Source of the DNA: Flagellimonas hadalis | GTDB taxonomy: Bacteria > Bacteroidota > Bacteroidia > Flavobacteriales > Flavobacteriaceae | Reading direction: 5' to 3' | Length of the DNA stretch: 64,000 nt | Assembly: GCF_007785775.2 (NCBI RefSeq) | Contig: NZ_VNIK02000001.1 | Location: 794,678-858,677 of the forward strand | Shown: positions 1 through 6,831 of the stretch, piece after piece | How the letters are laid out: each line of letters opens with the position of its first letter | Position numbering within the stretch: the first letter of the stretch is position 1 | The notes under the pieces: model-generated | The model's database searches: none | The model's input: the letters and a program-made list of their open reading frames with translations, nothing else | Told to the model about the DNA's origin: nothing | Translations under genes and position numbers: made by a program

Positions 1-992
1 TTCTGGACAACATTAGAAAGTCCAAGGAAGTGTTCAAAAACAGTGGGGTGGTGATAGAAGATTTGGGCGATGGCATCCTAAATTGTGAATTCCAGTCCAA
101 AATGAACACCATCGGCGGCGATGTGCTCGCCGGTCTGAACAAGGCCATAGACCTGGCCGAAAAAGACTTCCAAGGACTCGTCGTCGGCAACCAAGCAGCG
201 AACTTCTCTGTTGGGGCCAATATCGGGATGATATTCATGATGGCCGTGGAGCAAGAGTATGATGAGCTGAACATGGCCATCAAAATGTTCCAGGACACCA
301 TGATGCGGATGCGCTACTCCTCCATCCCCACCATTTCTGCCCCACACGGCATGTGCTTGGGAGGTGGATGCGAACTTTCGCTCCATGCGGACAAAATTGT
401 GGCCGCTGCCGAGACCTATATCGGCTTGGTGGAATTTGGTGTCGGTGTGATTCCTGGCGGGGGTGGTTCCAAGGAAATGGCCCTTCGGGCATCCGATACT
501 TTTAGAAAAAATGATGTGGAACTGAACGTGCTCCAAGAATATTTCCTCACCATCGGAATGGCCAAGGTATCCACATCGGCATACGAAGCCTATGATTTGG
601 GCATCCTTCAAAAAGGAAAGGACATTGTGGTGGTAAACAAGGACCGTCAAATCGCAACGGCCAAGGCCCATGCCAAGCTCATGGCCGAAGCAGGATACAC
701 CAAACCCGTAAAACGCAAGGATGTAAAAGTACTTGGAAAACAAGCTTTGGGCATGTTCTTGGTGGGAACGGACTCCATGGAGGCCGGTCACTATATCTCC
801 GAACATGACAAGAAGATTGCCAACAAGTTGGCCTACGTGATGGCCGGAGGAGACCTATCGGAAGCTACTTTGGTCACCGAGCAATATCTTTTGGACCTTG
901 AGCGTGAAGCTTTCCTCTCCCTGTGTACCGAAAGGAAAACTTTGGAGCGTATCCAACATATGTTGAAAACGGGGAAACCACTGAGAAATTAG
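1..992 (+). CDS. 3-hydroxyacyl-CoA dehydrogenase / enoyl-CoA hydratase, C-terminal part (5' end outside window)
   Basis: This is the C-terminal part of a fatty-acid beta-oxidation multifunctional enzyme that hydrates enoyl-CoA and oxidises 3-hydroxyacyl-CoA in the cytoplasm. The frame is open to the first base of the window (codons before the GTG at 30 read LDNIRKSKE), so the gene begins upstream and the GTG is not its start. What is visible is a crotonase fold: an oxyanion-type segment around SVGANIGM, then HGMCLGGGCELSLHAD and the GVIPGGGGSKE turn. In Bacteroidota enzymes of this kind the dehydrogenase half lies N-terminal to the hydratase half, which fits what is missing here. A thiolase and an acyl-CoA dehydrogenase follow on the same strand, completing a beta-oxidation operon. 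Its stop codon (990-992) is itself the first bases of a heptamer repeat that leads into the next small gene. Confidence 0.9.
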   Translation, partial: LDNIRKSKEVFKNSGVVIEDLGDGILNCEFQSKMNTIGGDVLAGLNKAIDLAEKDFQGLVVGNQAANFSVGANIGMIFMMAVEQEYDELNMAIKMFQDTMMRMRYSSIPTISAPHGMCLGGGCELSLHADKIVAAAETYIGLVEFGVGVIPGGGGSKEMALRASDTFRKNDVELNVLQEYFLTIGMAKVSTSAYEAYDLGILQKGKDIVVVNKDRQIATAKAHAKLMAEAGYTKPVKRKDVKVLGKQALGMFLVGTDSMEAGHYISEHDKKIANKLAYVMAGGDLSEATLVTEQYLLDLEREAFLSLCTERKTLERIQHMLKTGKPLRN

Positions 993-1023
993 ACATAAGA
1001 CTTTTTGACGTAAGACATAAGAA
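990..1023. repeat. Degenerate heptamer array, left flank of first four-helix-bundle gene
   Basis: Between the upstream stop and the ATG at 1024 the bases read as AGACATA, AGACTTT, a single T, TGACGTA, AGACATA, AGAA. The reverse complement (TATGTCT, TACGTCA and so on) closely matches the array just after the small gene, making an inverted pair. Confidence 0.7.
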
Positions 1024-1389
1024 ATGGCGGCAAAACATAATTTTAGAAAGTTAACCATTTGGAAGGAAGGCATTGAATTGGTCAAAGAAACCTATAAGAG
1101 CACCAAAATTTTTCCCAAATCAGAGATCTATGGGCTATCCAATCAAATGCAGCGATGCTCCATATCAGTTCCTTCAAATATTGCAGAGGGAACCAGTAAA
1201 GGTTCAACAAAGCATTTTTTACAGTATTTGGAAAATGCTCTTGGTTCTGCATTTGAATGGGAGACACATCTCATTATTGCATTCGAAATTGGGTATGTTT
1301 CAGAAAGCACTTTCAATCATTTGGAAAATAAAATTCAATCAATACAAAAGATGATAACCCGGTTCATGGAAAATATTGTAAACCATTAG
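1024..1389 (+). CDS. Four-helix-bundle protein (bIVP / 23S rRNA intervening-sequence family)
   Basis: A 121-residue protein of the bIVP/S23-like four-helix-bundle family. It has the usual family landmarks: an N-terminal LTIWKEGIELVKETY helix, the central CSISVPSNIAEGTSKGS loop, and the FEWETHL helix. Family members occur inside 23S rRNA intervening sequences of some bacteria, as Avd proteins of diversity-generating retroelements, and very often as stand-alone genes of unknown function; nothing here indicates rRNA or a retroelement. It sits between two beta-oxidation genes, is visibly more AT-rich than both, and is bounded by inverted heptamer arrays at 990-1023 and 1390-1410. A clear paralogue lies at 2663-3019. 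I infer that it is an acquired cassette with no role in fatty-acid oxidation. Identification of the family is firm; function is unknown. Confidence 0.9.
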   Translation: MAAKHNFRKLTIWKEGIELVKETYKSTKIFPKSEIYGLSNQMQRCSISVPSNIAEGTSKGSTKHFLQYLENALGSAFEWETHLIIAFEIGYVSESTFNHLENKIQSIQKMITRFMENIVNH

Positions 1390-1410
1390 TCCTATGTCCT
1401 ACGTCTTATC
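1390..1410. repeat. Degenerate heptamer array, right flank of first four-helix-bundle gene
   Basis: Immediately after the stop codon come TCCTATG, TCCTACG and TCTTATC with exact 7-base spacing. TATGTCCTACGTC here matches TATGTCTTACGTC in the reverse complement of the left flank at 12 of 13 bases. Confidence 0.7.
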
Positions 1411-1433
1411 GTCATAAATCAATTAAAAGCAAG

Positions 1434-2624
1434 ATGAAAACAGCATATATCGTAAAAGCATACAGAACAGCAGTGGGCAAGGCCCCAAAGGGACTGTTCA
1501 GGTTCAAGAGACCGGACGAACTTGCGGCCGAGACCATTGAACACATGATGAAAGAACTTCCGCAGCTCGACAAAAAACGCATTGACGATGTCATTGTGGG
1601 CAACGCCATGCCCGAAGCCGAACAAGGACTCAACATGGCCAGACTCATCTCCTTGATGGGCTTGGACATCGATGACGTACCTGGAGTGACCGTCAACCGT
1701 TACTGTGCATCGGGATTGGAAACGATTGGGATCGCCACGGCCAAGATCCAATCCGGAATGGCCGATTGCATCATTGCCGGAGGAGCAGAGAGTATGAGCT
1801 ACATCCCCATGGGCGGTTACAAGCCCACCCCCGACTATGCCACGGCCAAAGAAGGGCACGAGGATTATTATTGGGGCATGGGGCTCACCGCAGAAGCAGT
1901 GGCCAAACAGTTCAAGGTGTCCAGGGAAGACCAAGATGTTTTCGCCTACAATTCCCATATGAAAGCCTTGAAGGCCCAAGAAGAAAACAGGTTCCAGGAA
2001 CAGATCGTTCCCATAGAAGTGGAGCACACATTCGTGAACGAGGCGGGCAAAAAAGAGACCAAGACCTACACCGTGAACAAGGATGAAGGGCCACGCAAGG
2101 ACACCAACATCCCTACATTGAACAAGTTAAGACCTGTTTTTGCTGCTGATGGAAGTGTCACTGCCGGGAATTCCTCCCAAATGAGCGATGGAGCGGCTTT
2201 CGTCATGGTCATGAGTGAAGACATGGTCAAGGAACTGAATTTGGAACCCATTGCCCGATTGGTCAACTATGCTGCAGCAGGTGTGGAACCGAGGATTATG
2301 GGAATTGGCCCCGTGAAAGCCATTCCAAAAGCATTGAAACAGGCAGGGTTGAAACAAAGTGACATTGATCTAATAGAGCTGAACGAAGCCTTTGCATCAC
2401 AATCCTTGGCCGTGATCCGCGAACTGGACCTCAATCCGGAAATTGTGAACGTGAACGGAGGCGCCATTGCCTTGGGCCACCCCCTCGGATGTACTGGGGC
2501 CAAGCTTTCCGTCCAGCTTTTTGATGAAATGCGCAAGCGCAACATGAAAGGCCAGTACGGCATGGTGACCATGTGTGTGGGCACAGGTCAGGGAGCTGCG
2601 GGGATATTTGAGTTTTTGAACTAA
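1434..2624 (+). CDS. fadA: Acetyl-CoA C-acyltransferase (thiolase)
   Basis: A 396-residue thiolase, the usual family length, that cleaves 3-ketoacyl-CoA with CoA to give acetyl-CoA and a shortened acyl-CoA. The nucleophilic Cys91 lies in [10 protein letters not shown], the catalytic His349 in [12 protein letters not shown], and the second Cys381 in [11 protein letters not shown]; the LNEAFASQS motif is also present, so all catalytic elements are intact. It lies 44 bases after the first four-helix-bundle gene and is followed by the second, then by the acyl-CoA dehydrogenase, so the three enzymes would form an ordinary beta-oxidation operon without the two inserts. The start [15 protein letters not shown] is the normal thiolase N-terminus. 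Confidence 0.95.
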   Translation: MKTAYIVKAYRTAVGKAPKGLFRFKRPDELAAETIEHMMKELPQLDKKRIDDVIVGNAMPEAEQGLNMARLISLMGLDIDDVPGVTVNRYCASGLETIGIATAKIQSGMADCIIAGGAESMSYIPMGGYKPTPDYATAKEGHEDYYWGMGLTAEAVAKQFKVSREDQDVFAYNSHMKALKAQEENRFQEQIVPIEVEHTFVNEAGKKETKTYTVNKDEGPRKDTNIPTLNKLRPVFAADGSVTAGNSSQMSDGAAFVMVMSEDMVKELNLEPIARLVNYAAAGVEPRIMGIGPVKAIPKALKQAGLKQSDIDLIELNEAFASQSLAVIRELDLNPEIVNVNGGAIALGHPLGCTGAKLSVQLFDEMRKRNMKGQYGMVTMCVGTGQGAAGIFEFLN

Positions 2625-2628
2625 TCAC

Positions 2629-2662
2629 AAGAACCGGGAGCCAAGAAACAAGAACCAAGACG
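2629..2662. repeat. Heptamer array, left flank of second four-helix-bundle gene
   Basis: Bases before the ATG at 2663 divide exactly into AAGAACC, GGGAGCC, AAGAAAC, AAGAACC, AAGACG. The reverse complement reads TCTTGGT, TCTTGTT, TCTTGGC, TCCCGGT: the same heptamer type as the right flank, in inverted orientation. Confidence 0.75.
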
Positions 2663-3019
2663 ATGGGAAGACATAATTTCAAAAAACTCAAAATCTGGCA
2701 AGAAGCAATGGACCTGGTGAAGGAAACGTATAAAATAATTGGTGGATTTCCCGATGTAGAAAGATTCAACCTTTCTTCCCAATTAATTCGTTGCGCTGTT
2801 TCAATTCCTTCAAATATAGCGGAGGGAACCAGCAAATCAACAAACAAGCATTTCAATAAATATATTGAGAATAGCCTTGGTTCTAGTTTTGAGTGGGAAA
2901 CGCAATTAATTGTTGCATCGGATCAGAATTATATTTCCAAAGAAAAATTTGAACTTTTAGAGTCTAAAATCCAACAACTACAAAAAATGATCTCAAGGTT
3001 TCAAGATGGTTTAAAGTAA
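2663..3019 (+). CDS. Four-helix-bundle protein (bIVP family), second copy
   Basis: A 118-residue paralogue of the product of 1024-1389, sharing the same landmarks: LKIWQEAMDLVKETYK, CAVSIPSNIAEGTSK, SSFEWETQLIVAS and a C-terminal KIQQLQKMISRF helix. About half of the residues are identical on visual alignment, so the two copies are not a recent tandem duplication and were probably acquired separately or have diverged for some time. It separates the thiolase from the acyl-CoA dehydrogenase and is AT-rich relative to both. Exact 7-base-period arrays lie on both sides (2629-2662 and 3021-3055). Function is unknown. Confidence 0.9.
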   Translation: MGRHNFKKLKIWQEAMDLVKETYKIIGGFPDVERFNLSSQLIRCAVSIPSNIAEGTSKSTNKHFNKYIENSLGSSFEWETQLIVASDQNYISKEKFELLESKIQQLQKMISRFQDGLK

Positions 3020-3020
3020 G

Positions 3021-3055
3021 TCCTGATTCTTGTCTCCTGAATCTTAAATCTTATA
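3021..3055. repeat. Heptamer array, right flank of second four-helix-bundle gene
   Basis: Five successive heptamers follow the stop codon: TCCTGAT, TCTTGTC, TCCTGAA, TCTTAAA, TCTTATA. All begin TC(C/T)T, with no break in the 7-base register. The next gene starts 4 bases later, at 3060. Confidence 0.75.
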
Positions 3056-3059
3056 AAGT

Positions 3060-4871
3060 ATGAGCACAGAAACAACAAACAAAGACATCCTCAGAGGTGG
3101 TCAATTTTTGGTCAAGGAGACCAAGTGCGAGGATATTTTCACCCTCGAAGACCTCAACGAAGAACAAAAAATGATGCGCGAAAGCACCAAGGAATTTGTG
3201 GACCGCGAACTTTGGGCACATTGGGAACGCTTTGAGAAAAAAGACTATGCCTACACCGAGGAATGCATGCGAAAAGCCGGGGAGCTTGGGCTGCTCAGTG
3301 TTGCCGTTCCCGAATCCTACGGCGGCATGGGCATGGGATTTGTTTCCACCATGCTGGTCTGTGATTACATTTCGGGGGCCACTGGTTCTTTCAGTACCGC
3401 ATTTGGGGCCCACACGGGAATAGGCACCATGCCCATCACCTTGTACGGGACCGAGGAGCAGAAACAAAAATACGTACCCAGATTGGCCTCTGGGGAATGG
3501 TTCGGCGCCTACTGTTTGACCGAGCCAGGGGCAGGTTCCGATGCCAATTCGGGCAAGACCAAGGCCGTGCTTTCGGAAGATGGGAAATATTATAGCATCA
3601 CCGGACAAAAAATGTGGATCTCCAATGCAGGGTTCTGCAATATGTTCATCGTCTTTGCCCGAATCGAGGACGACAAATACATTACAGGTTTTATTGTGGA
3701 AAATGACCCGGAAAATGGCATCACCTTAGGTGATGAAGAGAAAAAACTGGGCATCCACTCCTCCTCTACCCGCCAAGTGTTCTTCAATGAGACCAAAGTG
3801 CCGGTAGAAAATATGTTGTCCGAAAGGGGAAATGGTTTCAAAATAGCCATGAATGCTTTGAACATTGGACGGATCAAATTGGCGGCGGCCTGTTTGGAAG
3901 CACAACGTCGTGTGCTCAATGAGGCGACAAAATATGCCAATGAGCGTATCCAATTCAAGACCCCCATCATGAATTTTGGTGCCATAAAGGCCAAAATTGC
4001 CGATATGGCCACCAATGCCTATGTGGATGAAGCTGCTTGCTATCGAGCCGCCAAGAACATTGAGGACAGGATTGCCATTCGAGAGTCAGAAGGCAACTCG
4101 CACCAAGAAGCGGAACTCAAGGGTGTCGAAGAATACGCCATAGAATGCTCCATTTTGAAGGTGGCCGTTTCCGAACACGTGCAACACACCACCGATGAAG
4201 GTATCCAGATTTTTGGCGGAATGGGCTTCAGTGCCGATACTCCCATGGAATCCGCTTGGAGGGATGCACGAATCTCCAGAATTTACGAGGGAACGAACGA
4301 AATCAACAGAATGCTGGCAGTGGGCATGCTCATCAAGAAAGCAATGAAGGGCCATGTGGACCTCTTGGGGCCAGCTACAGCCGTTGGTGAGGAATTGATG
4401 GGCATTCCTTCTTTCGACACGCCCGATTTCTCCGAACTGTTCGCAGAGGAAAAGGACATGGTGGCCCGCTTGAAAAAAGTATTCTTGATGGTTGCGGGGA
4501 GCGCCGTACAAAAATTTGGGCCCGATCTGGACGAACACCAAATGTTGTTGATGTCAGCCGCTGACATCCTCATTCAAGTCTATTTGGCCGAATCGGCCAT
4601 CCTTCGCACCGAGAAAAACGCCAAACGTTTTGGCGAAGAGGCACAAGTTGCACAGATAGCCATGTCCAAACTGTATCTGTATCGAGCCGTGGACATCATC
4701 AGCCAAAAAGGAAAAGAAGCCATCGTTTCATTTGCCGAAGGGGATGAACAACGGATGATGCTGATGGGACTGAAACGCTTTACCAAATATACAAACCAAC
4801 CCAATGTGGTGGCACTGCGCACACAAATTGCCGACAAAGTAGCCGCTGACAATGGGTATACCTTTGACTAA
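3060..4871 (+). CDS. Acyl-CoA dehydrogenase
   Basis: A 603-residue FAD-dependent acyl-CoA dehydrogenase catalysing the first step of beta-oxidation. It shows the N-terminal helical domain, the flavin-binding ACD signatures (CLTEPGAGSDANS, KMWISNAGFCNMF), GIHSSSTRQVFF, and the catalytic-base region RISRIYEGTNEINRML with the Glu of YEGT. The C-terminal extension of roughly 180 residues beyond the core is typical of the longer Bacteroidota and very-long-chain-type enzymes. It is the last gene of the beta-oxidation operon and is followed by a strong intrinsic terminator at 4905-4930. Substrate chain length cannot be read from sequence. Confidence 0.95.
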   Translation: MSTETTNKDILRGGQFLVKETKCEDIFTLEDLNEEQKMMRESTKEFVDRELWAHWERFEKKDYAYTEECMRKAGELGLLSVAVPESYGGMGMGFVSTMLVCDYISGATGSFSTAFGAHTGIGTMPITLYGTEEQKQKYVPRLASGEWFGAYCLTEPGAGSDANSGKTKAVLSEDGKYYSITGQKMWISNAGFCNMFIVFARIEDDKYITGFIVENDPENGITLGDEEKKLGIHSSSTRQVFFNETKVPVENMLSERGNGFKIAMNALNIGRIKLAAACLEAQRRVLNEATKYANERIQFKTPIMNFGAIKAKIADMATNAYVDEAACYRAAKNIEDRIAIRESEGNSHQEAELKGVEEYAIECSILKVAVSEHVQHTTDEGIQIFGGMGFSADTPMESAWRDARISRIYEGTNEINRMLAVGMLIKKAMKGHVDLLGPATAVGEELMGIPSFDTPDFSELFAEEKDMVARLKKVFLMVAGSAVQKFGPDLDEHQMLLMSAADILIQVYLAESAILRTEKNAKRFGEEAQVAQIAMSKLYLYRAVDIISQKGKEAIVSFAEGDEQRMMLMGLKRFTKYTNQPNVVALRTQIADKVAADNGYTFD

Positions 4872-4904
4872 TTGAAGATTGCCGAAACAAAGCAAATTTC
4901 GATG

Positions 4905-4930
4905 AACGCCCCTTTTAGGGGCGTTTTTTT
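4905..4930 (+). terminator. Intrinsic terminator after the beta-oxidation operon
   Basis: A perfect 8-bp stem (AACGCCCC / GGGGCGTT) with loop TTTTA is followed by a run of T. The T tract lies on the + side, so it mainly ends the operon arriving from the left; the convergent gene's stop lies within it. Confidence 0.9.
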
Positions 4931-6728
4931 ATCCCAATGATTCCAAGATTCGTTCCTCGCTCTCTTTCTTTGAAAAGTTGATGGCGCACTCTATCAATGC
5001 CAAATGGGAATAGGCCTGCGGGAAGTTGCCCAACAACCGTTTGGATTTGAAATCGATGTCCTCACTGAACAGCCCCAAATGGTTGCTGTAGCTGAGCAAA
5101 CGTTCAAAATGTTCCAATGCCTTTTCCTCCTCCCCAATTTTGAACAGACTGTTGATGAACCAAAACGTACAAATGGTAAAAGATGATGAAGGGAGTCCAA
5201 AATCATCCTCATTCTTGTACCGATATAACAGACCATCGTTGCTTAGACCTTCCTCAATGGCCTTTACGGTGCTCACAAACTTGGGGTCACGGGCGTGGAT
5301 GAAACCATAGGATTCCATCAACAGCACCGATGCGTCCAAATGCCTCGACCCATACGATTGTACAAAAGCATTGATGTCACTGTTCCATGCATTTTTATGG
5401 ATGTCTTCCTTGATTTCCTGTTCCAAGGCCGTCCACTTTTCAATTTTCCGGGTCTTGCCGAACATTTTGGCCACCTTTATGGCCCTGTCCAATGCCACCC
5501 AGCATAGCACTTTGGAAAAAGTGAAGTGTTTGTCCTCACCACGGAACTCCCAAATACCCTTGTCCGGCTCCTTCCAGTGCATCCCCACGATCCAGACGAT
5601 GCCTTTGGTAATGCTCCAAAGTTCCTCCCCATTTTCGATATCGTTGCTGAATTTCACCAATTGCTCGTAGATCACGTCCATCAGAATACCGTAGATGTCG
5701 TTCTGTTTCTGCTTGTAGGCCGCATTGCCCACACGAACGGGCTTGGAGCCTTTGTAACCTGCCAAATGGTCCAGAGATTTCTCTGTCAGTTTCTTTTCCT
5801 TGTTGATACCGTACATGATCTGGAGCTTTTCATCCTTGTCCGGCATAAGGTCGATGATAAACTGCAGATACCTTCGGGCCGAGTTCATGTGTCCCAGTTC
5901 GGAGACCACTTTGATCACCATGGAGGCATCCCTTATCCAGCAAAAACGATAGTCCCAGTTTCTCACCTCACCAATGGTCTCTGGCAACGAGGTCGTGGCA
6001 GCGGCAAGTACCGCCCCTGTCTTGTCATAAGTGAGCAATTTCAGGGTGATGGCGCTCCTAGTGATCTCATTGTTGAATTTTTTATAGGTTGGGGCCTTGT
6101 GCACCCAATCCAGCCAATACACCTTGGTTCTTTCAAGCTCCAGGCCCATTTTTATGGTAGTGGGCTTCAGTATCTTTTCATTGTAACAGATCAGAAAATA
6201 ACCATCTTCTTCCAAAATCAGTTCCTTGGAACCTATCACCCCTTCCTTATCAAAGGAAGTATAGAGGAAAAGGGTGTCATACTTTTCCTGATGGGTAAGG
6301 CTGGCCACAAAATCCTCCTTGATATAGGTCAAGGTCTCCCCCATGGCATATTCCAGTTTGGGGTCGTACGTGATGCGCAGTTTGGGCCTTCCGGAAATAT
6401 ATTTGACATATCGCACGATTTCAGGGGGGGCATGGTATTTTCCATTTCTCTTCAAATATCTGGGCATAAAGTCCATCACTTCAAAAACATTGTCCCCATC
6501 GGCATAATGGGTTGTCAATATGGCAGTGTCCCTATAATATTTTTGGTCTATCTGATAATTGCCCACGGCCTCAATCCCAAAGCTCCCTCCTTTTTTCTCA
6601 TCCAATAGTTTGGCAAAAACCGAGGTGGAATCGAATTCGGGCAAACAGCACCAATCCAAGGAACCTGTCTTGGAGATCAAAGCCGCACTTCTGCAATTGC
6701 CAATAATTCCATAATTTAAGTTATCCAT
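4929..6728 (-). CDS. Glycoside hydrolase family 15 protein (trehalase / glucoamylase-like)
   Basis: A 599-residue GH15-family (alpha/alpha)6-barrel enzyme. It shows the family start (NYGIIGNCRSAALISKTGSLDW), the central NWDYRFCWIRDASM motif, the GIWEFRG segment carrying the putative general acid, and the C-terminal SSSFTICTFWFINSL region. Bacterial proteins of this subgroup include trehalases as well as glucoamylase-like enzymes. It is transcribed away from the fused trehalose-phosphate synthase/phosphatase gene with about 100 bases between the two starts, which makes trehalose or a related glucoside the most likely substrate; that assignment is inference. No signal peptide is visible, so it should act in the cytoplasm. 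Confidence 0.9.
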   Translation of the reverse strand: MDNLNYGIIGNCRSAALISKTGSLDWCCLPEFDSTSVFAKLLDEKKGGSFGIEAVGNYQIDQKYYRDTAILTTHYADGDNVFEVMDFMPRYLKRNGKYHAPPEIVRYVKYISGRPKLRITYDPKLEYAMGETLTYIKEDFVASLTHQEKYDTLFLYTSFDKEGVIGSKELILEEDGYFLICYNEKILKPTTIKMGLELERTKVYWLDWVHKAPTYKKFNNEITRSAITLKLLTYDKTGAVLAAATTSLPETIGEVRNWDYRFCWIRDASMVIKVVSELGHMNSARRYLQFIIDLMPDKDEKLQIMYGINKEKKLTEKSLDHLAGYKGSKPVRVGNAAYKQKQNDIYGILMDVIYEQLVKFSNDIENGEELWSITKGIVWIVGMHWKEPDKGIWEFRGEDKHFTFSKVLCWVALDRAIKVAKMFGKTRKIEKWTALEQEIKEDIHKNAWNSDINAFVQSYGSRHLDASVLLMESYGFIHARDPKFVSTVKAIEEGLSNDGLLYRYKNEDDFGLPSSSFTICTFWFINSLFKIGEEEKALEHFERLLSYSNHLGLFSEDIDFKSKRLLGNFPQAYSHLALIECAINFSKKESEERILESLG

Positions 6729-6831
6729 ACATCAATTATTCTGAAAAGGTTTCGTGTGAATTGTTTTTGCGGTCGAATTTCCCGAAATTTAAAGAAACTT
6801 AATTTTAAAACCTTTCAAAAACCTTCCTTTT

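Noticed and set aside
78-806. Open frame (242 codons) antisense to the FadB-like gene
   Set aside because: It lacks recognisable domains and lies wholly opposite a clear crotonase domain.
1024-3019. bIVP genes as Avd components of a diversity-generating retroelement
   Set aside because: No reverse transcriptase and no template/variable repeat pair were found in the window; the proteins lack any such partner.
1024-3019. bIVP genes as part of a 23S rRNA intervening sequence
   Set aside because: There is no rRNA sequence around them; neighbours are fatty-acid oxidation genes.
5526-6608. Long open frame (360 codons) on the + strand inside the GH15 gene
   Set aside because: It is antisense to a full-length, motif-complete gene, has no domain or start context, and follows from the codon bias of the true gene. 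Similar antisense frames at 7789-8925, 16292-17629 and 35465-36511 were rejected for the same reason.
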